In this document: one piece after another, positions 43,439-52,135 of the stretch | How the letters are laid out: the number at the start of each line of letters is the position of its first letter | How positions within the stretch are numbered: the first letter of the stretch is position 1 | Origin: JAJRPT01 sp964465945 | GTDB lineage: Bacteria; Bacteroidota; Ignavibacteria; Kapaibacteriales; UBA2268 | Reading direction: 5' to 3' | NCBI GenBank assembly: GCA_964465945.1 | Contig: CAYXMM010000003.1 | Span: forward strand, 248,001 to 312,000 | Length of the DNA stretch: 64,000 nucleotides | Translations under genes and position numbers: made by a program | The notes under the pieces: model-generated | Databases searched by the model: none | The model's input: only the letters and a program-made list of their open reading frames with translations | What the model was told of the DNA's origin: nothing

Positions 43439-43465
43439 TCTAAGTTTTATAAAATAGCAAACAAA

Positions 43466-44589
43466 ATGAACTTACATTTATTTAATAATAACAATTTCAT
43501 TAAAAATGAACATATTTATTATGCAACAAAAAAATAAGTTCAACTAATTTATTTTACGAATTATTAGAAATTTATACCCCAGAGGAAATCGCAAGCAAAC
43601 TTTTTATTCACAAAGGAACATTAAAAAGGTGGTTAGAACAAAAAAAAGTACCAGAAAATTATTTTAATGATCTAAATCATCTTTTAAATAAGAAGTACGA
43701 ATATAAAAATGAGTATAGAGAAAAAGATCAGTTTTATACAACTAATAAAATTTCTAATTACTGCTATAATAAAACATTAGAGATATTAAATTCTTTAGAG
43801 ATTAATAAAAGTCATTATAAATTTATTGAACCAAGTGCAGGTTGTTGTAATTTTTATAAAATATTACCTAAAAGTAGAAGAATTGGAATTGATATTGACC
43901 CAAAAGGAAAATATAAGAATGAAATAATTTCTAAAAATTACTTAGATTTTTATCCAAATAAAGATGATAAATATATCGTAATTGGAAATCTACCTTTCGG
44001 CTTACGAGGAAATTTAGCTTTAAGATTTATAAATCATTCATACCAATTTGCAGATATAGTTGCATTCATTTTACCACCATTATTTAATAGCACAGGAAAA
44101 GGTGTACCAATGACAAGAGTAAAGGGTTTTAAACTAGCACATAGTGAAAAATTACCCTTAAACTCTTTTGAATACCCTAATGGAGAACCAGTAAATATTG
44201 CAACTATATTCCAAATATGGACAAAAATTAATACTGACAAAATTACTTTAGAGCATATAAAGTCTTGTAAATCAATAGTAAGAGTCTATTCACTTTCAGA
44301 TGGTGGTACTCCTAGTAGCACAAGAAATAAAAAAATGTTAGATAAATGTGATGTTTATTTACCTTCCACTTGTTTTAGTGGAATGCGAGCATATAATTCA
44401 TTTGAAGAATTGCCAAATAAAAGAGGGTATGGGGTAGTTTTTTATAAAAATAAAGATGTATTATTAGAAGCATTTTTTGAAAAAATTAACTGGAATAATG
44501 TTGCTTTTTTATCTACTAATAGTGCGATAAATCTTAGAACAGACTTAATTGAAAATGAAATAGTTAAATTAGGATTTTACAATAAGTAA
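43466..44589 (+). CDS. Adenine-type DNA methyltransferase with N-terminal HTH, out of frame at an A7 tract
   Basis: From the ATG at 43466, 23 codons lead to TAA at 43535. The codons before it are ACA AAA AAA, i.e. a slippery A-AAA-AAA. A -1 shift there (or one extra A) enters the frame that runs without a stop from 43534 to 44589, giving about 374 residues. Alternatively ATG 43506 or 43521 plus loss of one A gives the same frame. The long frame itself has no ATG, GTG or TTG before the HTH. Downstream features, counted on the fused protein: helix-turn-helix TPEEIASKLFIHKGTLKRW near 38-56; KDQFYT; SAM motif FIEPSAGCCNF at 120; catalytic NLPFG at 175 followed by LRGNLALRFINHS; FILPPLF; VKGFKLAHSEKLPL. 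This matches a family of N6-adenine enzymes with EPSAGxG and NPPFG; here both motifs are altered. Followed 23-38 bases on by the nuclease gene. Confidence 0.75.
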
Positions 44590-44627
44590 AATAGACGATA
44601 TAGCGACCATTATTGAAAGATATCCTA

Positions 44628-45131
44628 ATGGAAGCTCAAAATGAGTGGCTTGACCCAAATAGTAAGTATAAAGAATATAGAAGTTTACAAATAGATAAGA
44701 GAGGTAGTTTCGGTGAAAGATTTTTTAGCAAAGTATTTCAAGATATATTTGTGAAAAGAATAAAATTCGAATATGCTGATGGCGACCAGGGCGATTGGGA
44801 TTTAAAAATAAATGGAGTAAAGTTTGAAGTTAAAACATCTTCAATTGATGTTAATAAAAAATTTCAAAATGAAGGTATTAAAATCGATGGAGATTATATT
44901 GGAATTCTGTTTTTAGGAGTAACACCAAATGATTTATACTTCAAATTCGTATTAAAAGCCGATATAGATTTTAGCAAATTACATGATAGAAAAAGAAGAG
45001 GCACTGGTTCTGGTTTCAAATGGGACTTTAAAATTAATGATATGATTAAACCCGATTCATTAGAAATTATTAAAAAAGAGTTTATAAATACTTTCGTTGG
45101 CAAAGTGCAAGAATTAGGAAAATTAAAATAA
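44628..45131 (+). CDS. Probable type II restriction endonuclease (PD-(D/E)XK fold)
   Basis: A small protein of 167 residues from ATG 44628, or 172 from an in-frame TTG at 44613. No close family is recognised. Numbered from the TTG start, it has GSFGERFF (31-38), then DGDQGDWDLKINGVKFEVKTSS: Asp61/Asp63, Glu72 and Lys74 fit the D ... ExK core of PD-(D/E)XK nucleases, with a basic patch DRKRRG near 125-130. The gene follows the adenine-type methyltransferase on the same strand and lies close to a second methyltransferase on the other strand. This is the usual layout of a type II system, and two methyltransferases would suit an asymmetric target. The nuclease call is inference from the motif and the context. 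Confidence 0.75.
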   Translation: MEAQNEWLDPNSKYKEYRSLQIDKRGSFGERFFSKVFQDIFVKRIKFEYADGDQGDWDLKINGVKFEVKTSSIDVNKKFQNEGIKIDGDYIGILFLGVTPNDLYFKFVLKADIDFSKLHDRKRRGTGSGFKWDFKINDMIKPDSLEIIKKEFINTFVGKVQELGKLK

Positions 45132-45210
45132 TAAAATAGCTCTAAGTTTAAATTCAAGTTAATTATTATTTCACTTTTAATATATAATTTAAAACACAAT
45201 CAAACCCACT

Positions 45211-46182
45211 TTACAATAACTTAATTATCTCTTCCACGGCAAAGTCGATACTTATTTTATTATTTAATATCTGTTTTTTTAATTCTTCACTCCTACTTTT
45301 TACTTCTTGATCAGTTAATACTGCAGTAATTATTGCTTCATTAAAACTCTTCTCAATCCAATAAATTTCTTGCTCTTGACGTATCTTTTTAATTTGTTCT
45401 ATGTACGTTTCGCTTGATGAATATTTATAAATCATAGCCCAAATTTTATCAATCCCCACATTATTTAATGCTGAACTTAAAACAACTTTTTCAGCAAATT
45501 TATTGCTTTGTCCAAGTATTCTTGCAGCTTGTTTGTATTCAACTTTTGTTCGTCGAGCAATCTTTAATTTATCGCCATCAGCTTTATTTATAATGATTAA
45601 ATCTGCAAGTTCTACTGCGCCCTTTTTTATCCCCTGTAACTCATCTCCACCTGCAGGAAGGATTAATAAAAGGAAAATGTCAACCATAGTTTTTACCTCC
45701 GTTTCACTCTGACCTATTCCAACTGTTTCAACTAAAATCACATCATATCCTGCTGCTTCACATAATGTTATTACATCTCTTGTCTTATTAGCCGTCCCCC
45801 CGAGATAACCACCTGATGCTGTTGGTCTAATAAACGCCCTTTCCTCTTTTATCAAATCTTCCATTCGCGTTTTATCACCTAATATTGAACCCTTGCTTAT
45901 AGTCGAAGACGGGTCAACTGCTAATACAGCAACTTTAAGCCCTTGACTAATTAAATGCATACCAAGTGAATTTATAAATGTTGATTTTCCAGCGCCAGGC
46001 ATTCCCGAAATTCCGACTCTGATAGTTTGCTTCTTAATTTTAGATTTAGATAAACTAATAAGTTCCGAAGCAATAATCTTATGCTTCATTGCTTTTGATT
46101 CAACAATAGTAATAGCCCTCGAAAGCGAAGATATATCACCTTTTACTAAATATTTAATTAATTCCTTAGAATTGACATTCAT
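45211..46182 (-). CDS. meaB: Methylmalonyl-CoA mutase-associated GTPase MeaB/ArgK
   Basis: A G-protein chaperone that protects and loads B12 into methylmalonyl-CoA mutase; cytoplasmic. About 323 residues. P-loop GMPGAGKST, switch blocks VDPSSTISKGSILGDKTRM, PTASGGYLGG, the Walker B region VILVETVGIGQSE and base motif NKADGDK. An in-frame ATG at 46227 overlaps the promoter -7 box (46225-46232), so I chose the ATG at 46182. The mutase itself is not in the window. It is divergent from cinA. Confidence 0.92.
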   Translation of the reverse strand: MNVNSKELIKYLVKGDISSLSRAITIVESKAMKHKIIASELISLSKSKIKKQTIRVGISGMPGAGKSTFINSLGMHLISQGLKVAVLAVDPSSTISKGSILGDKTRMEDLIKEERAFIRPTASGGYLGGTANKTRDVITLCEAAGYDVILVETVGIGQSETEVKTMVDIFLLLILPAGGDELQGIKKGAVELADLIIINKADGDKLKIARRTKVEYKQAARILGQSNKFAEKVVLSSALNNVGIDKIWAMIYKYSSSETYIEQIKKIRQEQEIYWIEKSFNEAIITAVLTDQEVKSRSEELKKQILNNKISIDFAVEEIIKLL

Positions 46183-46224
46183 CTCAAACAGAATACTTTT
46201 ATTAATTTTGTAATAAATTAATAT

Positions 46225-46232
46225 CAAATATA
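46225..46232 (-). promoter_or_regulatory. Putative -7 box (TATATTTG) of meaB
   Basis: Minus-strand match to TAnnTTTG, 42 bases before the chosen meaB start. A plus-strand TAATTTTG at 46203-46210 lies 47 bases before cinA and may serve it. No -33 match for either. Confidence 0.35.
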
Positions 46233-46257
46233 AATATTAAATCAGAATAATAAACTA

Positions 46258-47517
46258 ATGTCTAAATCTTTCAATATTGCTTTAATTTCCATCGGTGATG
46301 AGTTATGCATCGGTCAAACTTTGAATACTAATGCGCATTGGATATCAAATGAGTTAGTAAAACTTGGTGCTAATGTCTATTCTCACATTACAATTAGAGA
46401 CAATGAGCAAGAAATTTGCAACTCGATAGACTACCTAAAAAATAAATCTGACTTAATTATATGCACCGGTGGATTAGGTCCGACCCATGATGATATTACA
46501 AAAAATGTTTTAACAAAGTATTTCAATGATGAACTAACTTTACATCAAGAAACTTTAGAATATCTGAAATCATACTTTGCTCAGAGACAACGTCTTTTTT
46601 TAGAAATGCACAATAACCAAGCATTACAGCCAAGTAAATCAAAAATATTTCAAAATAGAATAGGAACAGCACAAGGAATGCTATTTTATGGCGATAACTT
46701 TGAATTACTGTCAATGCCCGGAGTTCCTCGTGAAATGAAATTTATTATGGAGTATTCATTTTTAGATTACATAAAATCGAAAATTGTTAAAAATAAAAAT
46801 AATATTTTAGTTTACAGAACCCTAAGAACAATAGGTATCACAGAATCTGCACTAGCTGAATTGATAGGTGATGTAAGCTTTTTAGGTAATAATACCCTTG
46901 CTTTTTTGCCTTCTTATTCAGGTGTGAAATTAAGATTAGGAACTGAAAGCAATAATTATGAAGATGCTAATAAAACGCTTGACAAATTAGAAGAATACTT
47001 AAATCTAAGATGTGGCAAATATATTTACTCTAATAAAGATGAAGAACTCGAAAACTTCTTAGCAAATATTCTCATAGAGAAAAAAGTAACAATTTCCGGT
47101 GCAGAATCTTGCACAGGAGGCCTCTTCGGTGCAAAGATGACAAGTTTAACTGGTAGTTCAAAATACTTTCTCGGTTCTGCTGTAACATACTCAAATCAAG
47201 CTAAACAAGATCTTTTAGGAGTATCGACCGAAACACTAAAGAAATTTGGTGCAGTAAGCCAAGAATGTGCAAAAGAAATGGCATTGGGTTCAATCTTAAA
47301 ATACAATAGCGATTATGCTATTTCAATCACTGGCATTGCAGGACCCGATGGTGGTACAGAGGAAAAACCAGTTGGGCTTGTATGGATTGGAATAGCAAGC
47401 AAAGATAGTGTAGAAGCTCACAAGTTCATTTTTGGTAAAGATAGGGAAACAAATAGAGAGTTAGCAGTTTATTCAGCAATAAATTTATTAATTAAAGCGA
47501 TTAAAGAACAGAAATGA
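46258..47517 (+). CDS. cinA: CinA-like protein with nicotinamide-nucleotide amidase (PncC) domain
   Basis: A two-domain protein of 419 residues. The N-terminal MoCF-like domain (about 5-170) has ISIGDELCIGQTLNTNAHWI, CTGGLGPTHDDIT and SMPGVPREM, and in studied CinA acts as an ADP-ribose/NMN pyrophosphatase. The C-terminal PncC domain (about 265-415) carries AESCTGGLFGAKMTSLTGSSKYF, YSNQAKQDLLGV, GAVSQECAKEMA and SITGIAGPDGG, and deamidates NMN. Role in pyridine nucleotide salvage; the link to competence is historical. It overlaps tsaD by 4 bases (ATGA), so the two are coupled. Confidence 0.95.
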   Translation: MSKSFNIALISIGDELCIGQTLNTNAHWISNELVKLGANVYSHITIRDNEQEICNSIDYLKNKSDLIICTGGLGPTHDDITKNVLTKYFNDELTLHQETLEYLKSYFAQRQRLFLEMHNNQALQPSKSKIFQNRIGTAQGMLFYGDNFELLSMPGVPREMKFIMEYSFLDYIKSKIVKNKNNILVYRTLRTIGITESALAELIGDVSFLGNNTLAFLPSYSGVKLRLGTESNNYEDANKTLDKLEEYLNLRCGKYIYSNKDEELENFLANILIEKKVTISGAESCTGGLFGAKMTSLTGSSKYFLGSAVTYSNQAKQDLLGVSTETLKKFGAVSQECAKEMALGSILKYNSDYAISITGIAGPDGGTEEKPVGLVWIGIASKDSVEAHKFIFGKDRETNRELAVYSAINLLIKAIKEQK

Positions 47518-48521
47518 AAATTCTCGGTATAGAAAGCTCTTGTGATGATACATCTATTGCTATCTTAGATGATGAAAAAGTTTTAGTAAATCTTATTTCT
47601 TCACAACACTTTCATTCAAAATATGGTGGAATTGTCCCTGAGTTAGCATCAAGGGCACATCTTGAAGTAATTTACCCACTTCTAATTGACGCATTAAACC
47701 AAAGTAGCCTAACCATTGAAGAAATAGATGCAATCGCAGTAACCACAAATCCCGGACTTGTTGGCTCTTTAATTGTGGGCTCAAACTTTGCGAAAGGACT
47801 TTCTATCAAATACAATATTCCAATTGTCCCAGTTAATCATATTGAAGGACACATCTATAGTGGGAATTTACAAGATGATATTCTGCAATTTCCATTAATT
47901 TCTCTTGTAGTATCAGGTGGACATACTGCCATTTTTAAAGTAAATAGCTTTTCTGATTATGAACTGGTTGGCTCTACCATTGACGATGCAGCAGGAGAGG
48001 CATTTGATAAAATTGCAAAGCTTATGGGAAAAACATACCCAGGAGGACCCATTATTGATAAATTAGCCAAAATTGGCAATCCGAAAAAATATGACTTCCC
48101 TCGTTCTATGAAAATGAAAGATAATTTCAACTTTTCTTTTTCTGGGCTAAAGACATCAGTTCGTTATTTCATTGAAAAGAATTTCCCAAACGGACTATCC
48201 GAAGAGGATTTACCAGATATTGCGGCTTCAGCTCAACAAGCAATTATTGATATTTTAGTTTATAAAACTATAAATGCTGTTAAAAAAAATAATATCAAAA
48301 ACATTGTTATCGGTGGGGGAGTATCTGCAAACACACTTCTCAGAGCAGAATTTAAAAAGTATGAAAACCAAGGATATAAAATTGTAATACCCGATATGGA
48401 ATATTGCTTAGATAACGCTGCAATGATTGCCAATATTGCAAGAAATAAATTAATCAATGGTAACAGAGACGATTTCTTTAACTACGAATTTGTTGTTAAT
48501 TCCAATGCAATAAGAGCATAA
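47514..48521 (+). CDS. tsaD: tRNA N6-threonylcarbamoyladenosine transferase TsaD
   Basis: Moves the threonylcarbamoyl group to A37 of ANN-reading tRNAs, with TsaB and TsaE. 335 residues. N-terminus ILGIESSCDDTSIAI; metal-binding HIEGH (residues 112-116 by count of VNHIEGH); SGGHTAIF; DDAAGEAFDKIAKLMG; YPGGP; FSFSGLKT; IGGGVSANTLLR; and DNAAMIA with a metal-binding Asp. Coupled to cinA by a 4-base overlap. TsaB and TsaE genes are not here. Confidence 0.97.
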   Translation: MKILGIESSCDDTSIAILDDEKVLVNLISSQHFHSKYGGIVPELASRAHLEVIYPLLIDALNQSSLTIEEIDAIAVTTNPGLVGSLIVGSNFAKGLSIKYNIPIVPVNHIEGHIYSGNLQDDILQFPLISLVVSGGHTAIFKVNSFSDYELVGSTIDDAAGEAFDKIAKLMGKTYPGGPIIDKLAKIGNPKKYDFPRSMKMKDNFNFSFSGLKTSVRYFIEKNFPNGLSEEDLPDIAASAQQAIIDILVYKTINAVKKNNIKNIVIGGGVSANTLLRAEFKKYENQGYKIVIPDMEYCLDNAAMIANIARNKLINGNRDDFFNYEFVVNSNAIRA

Positions 48522-48553
48522 AAACATTAATTTTTATCCTAAATTTAATAATT

Positions 48554-49309
48554 TCAAGCCCAATCAATAAAAAATACATTATCCAAAGAATTAAGATTTT
48601 GTAAAATTTTGAACGTCTTATCCGGCTTATGGTTTACAATTAAATTTAATCCATTTTGATGAGTTTTGTTTAACATATCAACATCATTAATACTATCACC
48701 TGCACAAATGAGTGGCTTTTCATTACCCATAATTAAATCAATAACTTGACCCTTGCCTTCTTTAATTGGAAAAGGGGTTTCCAATTCCTCACTTAATAAA
48801 CCATTTATAATTTTATTTCTAACTCCAAAAACTTTATCAGTTTCAAATTCAGGGAACCATTTTTCTACTACCGCTTCTGCAACATATTGACTACTTGCAG
48901 TAACCAAATAAAGCTCGTAATCTCTAATTTTTAATTCAAAAAGTAAATCTTTTATAGCACTATTACGCTTAGGAATATTTTTTGTGTATGTTAAATATCT
49001 ATATGGTGATTCTAAATCTAATAATTTAACTACTATTTGTTTTAAATCCTCAACATTATTTCCTGCCTTAGCTTCATTTATTTTTCGATAAGCAACCCTC
49101 TCACCCTCATTTTTTAGCATTATAAGATATTCTTCCCAACTCATCGAAAGAGGCATATTTTCGTTTAATAGTGCTAACACAACAAGTTCGCCAATATCGC
49201 CAACTAAAATTGTATTATCCATATCAAAGAATGCCTTCTTTGGAATATTCAAGTTTTTATGACTTTCTTCTAACTCGTCTAAACGTAATTTTAATAAATC
49301 ATTTACCAT
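48554..49309 (-). CDS. HAD-superfamily phosphatase, subfamily IB (SerB-like)
   Basis: A 251-residue soluble phosphatase. Motif I FFDMDNTIL (Asp nucleophile near residue 28), motif II LYLVTASSQYVAEAV near 135, and motif III/IV ICAGDSINDVDML near 207. The cap is a helical insertion typical of subfamily IB, whose members include phosphoserine phosphatase and lipid phosphatases. The substrate cannot be fixed. It is downstream of the valS terminator and has no obvious box in the 60-base gap; its 3' end converges on tsaD with a 32-base gap. Confidence 0.85.
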   Translation of the reverse strand: MVNDLLKLRLDELEESHKNLNIPKKAFFDMDNTILVGDIGELVVLALLNENMPLSMSWEEYLIMLKNEGERVAYRKINEAKAGNNVEDLKQIVVKLLDLESPYRYLTYTKNIPKRNSAIKDLLFELKIRDYELYLVTASSQYVAEAVVEKWFPEFETDKVFGVRNKIINGLLSEELETPFPIKEGKGQVIDLIMGNEKPLICAGDSINDVDMLNKTHQNGLNLIVNHKPDKTFKILQNLNSLDNVFFIDWA

Positions 49310-49318
49310 ACTTTACCT

Positions 49319-49350
49319 AAAAAAAAATCTATACCTTTTTTTGATATAGA
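49319..49350 (-). terminator. Rho-independent terminator of valS
   Basis: On the minus strand, TCTATATC/GGTATAGA arms (one G-U pair) with a 7-base A loop, then nine T. It lies 19 bases past the valS stop. Confidence 0.85.
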
Positions 49351-49368
49351 CTTATATTTTCTAATTAA

Positions 49369-52059
49369 TTATAAATTCTTTAAACTTTCTCGTAATTTCT
49401 CAAGATTATCGCTCATATCCGATAATTTCTTCTTCTCAATAGCAACAACTTGCTCAGGAGCATTATTCACAAACTTTTCATTACTTAATTTGTTTTTTAT
49501 GCCACTAATTTGACCTTCAAGCCGAGTGATTTCTACGCTAATTCTCTTTGTTTCTGCCTCTTTATCGACTTTAATATTTAATTCAATAGTAATTTCTATT
49601 CCTCTCAAAACACCTGACAAATAGTTTTCTGGCTTAGTATCAAGTTTGCTTGATATATCAATTTTAGAAGATTTAGATAACGTTTCTAAAATACTAATCG
49701 AATCATTAATAATTTTGACATAATTTTTGTCAGTTGTTTCTAAAAAGACATTCAATTTTTGATTTGCGTCAGCAGATTGTGAAGTCGCTTTTAATTTTCT
49801 TATTTCTTCAGTTAATTCTTGAATTAAATTAAAATTATCTTCTAATTTAGAATTAATTGCTCCTTTATCACTAATTGGACTATCTTGAATACTTATAGAT
49901 TCTATTTCCTCACCATTTAATAAATGCCAAATCTCCTCAGTAATAAATGGCATCACAGGATGTAGAAGTTTTAAAATGTCATTGAAAATCACAATTGCAA
50001 AATTTGTAATTTTCTTTTTATAAACTTCATCACCATTATTAAATTGAATTTTTAGAATTTCTACATACCAATCGCAGAAATCCTTCCAAATAAATTCATA
50101 TAATACTTTTGAATACTCTGTAACCTTGTAATCATTAATATAATTATCAATATCCTTAATTGCAGAATTTAATTTTGATATAATCCATTTATCCGCTAAT
50201 GAATACTCCTCTACATTTAAAATATACTTATTTGAAGAATTTGCTTCATTATATTTCATCTGTAAAAATCTACCAGCATTCCAGATTTTATTTGTAAAAT
50301 TCCTACCAATATCCATTGACGGAATGTCTTGAGCATCTACATCTACATCCATTTTCACATCTTGACCGAGTGGGGCAAGATAAAGCATAGTAAAACGGAC
50401 TGCATCAGCACCATACTTATCAATTATATTTAATGGGTCTGGCGAATTTCCTAATGATTTTGACAGCTTTCGTCCTTTGCCATCACGAATCATTGAAGTA
50501 AAATATACATTTTTAAAAGGAATAATTGACTTAAATTTCTTTGTTGCCATTATCATTCTTGCAACCCAGAAAAATATAATATCTGGTCCAGTAACTAATA
50601 AATCACTTGGTAAATACTTATATAAATCTTTATGGCTATTGATTTCCCTTTCTGAGTCCCAACCTAATGTAGTAAGAGGCCAAAGCCATGAAGAAAACCA
50701 AGTATCTAACACGTCTTCGTCTTGGGTTAATTTAATATTTTCAGTAATACCAAGTTTTTTTCTTGCTTCCTCTTCATTTCTTGCTGCTGTAAATAACCCA
50801 TCTTCAGTGTAATAAACAGGTATCCTATGCCCCCACCAAAGTTGTCTCGATATACACCAATCTCTAACATTATTCATCCAATGCATATAAGTTTTAACCC
50901 AATGATTAGGATAGAACTGAATACCATCTACTTCCATCGCTTCGATAGCAATCTCTGCAAGTGGTTTCATTTTTACAAACCACTGGTCAGACAAAAATGG
51001 CTCAATCGCCTCACCACCCCGCTGAGAAAAGCCTACGTTATGAGTATAATCTTCTACTTTTTCAACTAGTCCAAGTTCTTCTAACTTTGCAAATATAACT
51101 TTTCTTGCTTTGAACCTTTCCAAACCATTATACTCACCAGTATTTTCATTAAGTGTGCCGTCTGGGTTAATTGTGTTTATCACTTCTAAGTTATGTCTAT
51201 TCCCAATTTCAAAGTCATTAACATCGTGAGCAGGAGTTACTTTTAAGCACCCAGTTCCAAATTCTATATCAACATAATCATCTGCAATAATAGGCACTTT
51301 TCTACCAACAAGAGGAACAATTACATAAGTTCCAATTAAAGATTTATATCGCTCATCGTTTGGATTAACCGCAACTGCGACATCGCCATAAATTGTTTCT
51401 GGTCTTACTGTTGAAACTTTTAAATACTCATTTGAATTTTCAAAATAATATCTTAATGTGTAAAATTTCTCATTAACTTCTTTAAATTCAACTTCTTCAT
51501 CAGATAAAGCAGTCATTGATAGGGGAGACCAATTTATTATTCTTTTACCCTTATAAATTAGACCTTCATCGAACAATGCAATAAACACGTCTCTCACAGC
51601 ATTCGATGCTTTCTCGTCCATTGTGAAAAGCATTTTATCCCAATTTGCCGAGACACCTAATCTTTGAAGTTGCTCGAATATAATCCCACCATACTTATCT
51701 TTCCATTCCATAACCTTTTCAATGAACTTATCACGACCTAAATCATATTTCGTGATATTCTCTGATTCTTTCAGAAACTTTTCCACTCTTGATTGTGTAG
51801 CAATGCCGGCGTGATCCATTCCTGGAAACCATTGAGCGTCATAGCCCTGCATTCTTTTTTTTCTAATATATAAATCTTGTAATGTATGATTTAAAACGTG
51901 TCCGAAGTGTAAAATACCAGTTACATTCGGAGGAGGCATAAAAATGGAATATGGCTTTTTGTTACTATCTTGCTTTTGATATAACTTCTTTTCCTGCCAA
52001 TATTTATACCATTTTCCTTCGTAATCTTTCGGTGTTAATTTATTAGGATATTCTCTCAT
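49369..52059 (-). CDS. valS: Valyl-tRNA synthetase
   Basis: Charges tRNA-Val; class Ia. 896 residues, a standard bacterial length. The HIGH motif appears as HFGH in NVTGILHFGHVLNH (about 46-59), and KMSKS as KLSKS in GRKLSKSLGNSPDP (about 528). The editing domain is between (about 195-335; TVRPETIYGDVAVAV, CLKVTPAHDVNDFEIG). The anticodon-binding region follows at about 600-750, and the usual C-terminal coiled coil (about 830-896, EAETKRISVEITRLEGQ) closes it. Its -7 box lies 27 bases upstream. Confidence 0.98.
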   Translation of the reverse strand: MREYPNKLTPKDYEGKWYKYWQEKKLYQKQDSNKKPYSIFMPPPNVTGILHFGHVLNHTLQDLYIRKKRMQGYDAQWFPGMDHAGIATQSRVEKFLKESENITKYDLGRDKFIEKVMEWKDKYGGIIFEQLQRLGVSANWDKMLFTMDEKASNAVRDVFIALFDEGLIYKGKRIINWSPLSMTALSDEEVEFKEVNEKFYTLRYYFENSNEYLKVSTVRPETIYGDVAVAVNPNDERYKSLIGTYVIVPLVGRKVPIIADDYVDIEFGTGCLKVTPAHDVNDFEIGNRHNLEVINTINPDGTLNENTGEYNGLERFKARKVIFAKLEELGLVEKVEDYTHNVGFSQRGGEAIEPFLSDQWFVKMKPLAEIAIEAMEVDGIQFYPNHWVKTYMHWMNNVRDWCISRQLWWGHRIPVYYTEDGLFTAARNEEEARKKLGITENIKLTQDEDVLDTWFSSWLWPLTTLGWDSEREINSHKDLYKYLPSDLLVTGPDIIFFWVARMIMATKKFKSIIPFKNVYFTSMIRDGKGRKLSKSLGNSPDPLNIIDKYGADAVRFTMLYLAPLGQDVKMDVDVDAQDIPSMDIGRNFTNKIWNAGRFLQMKYNEANSSNKYILNVEEYSLADKWIISKLNSAIKDIDNYINDYKVTEYSKVLYEFIWKDFCDWYVEILKIQFNNGDEVYKKKITNFAIVIFNDILKLLHPVMPFITEEIWHLLNGEEIESISIQDSPISDKGAINSKLEDNFNLIQELTEEIRKLKATSQSADANQKLNVFLETTDKNYVKIINDSISILETLSKSSKIDISSKLDTKPENYLSGVLRGIEITIELNIKVDKEAETKRISVEITRLEGQISGIKNKLSNEKFVNNAPEQVVAIEKKKLSDMSDNLEKLRESLKNL

Positions 52060-52086
52060 TTTCTAAATTATTTTTTATATAAATGA

Positions 52087-52094
52087 CAAAATTA
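52087..52094 (-). promoter_or_regulatory. Putative -7 box (TAATTTTG) of valS
   Basis: Minus-strand match to TAnnTTTG, 27 bases before the valS ATG; no -33 match at the usual distance. Confidence 0.4.
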
Positions 52095-52135
52095 ATTAAA
52101 TTCAATGAATTATTGGAAAATTAAGATAAAAATCA

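Noticed and set aside
44110..44589. A separate 159-residue gene starting at ATG 44110
   Set aside because: It is the C-terminal part of the longer methyltransferase frame; starting there would drop the HTH, SAM loop and catalytic motif.
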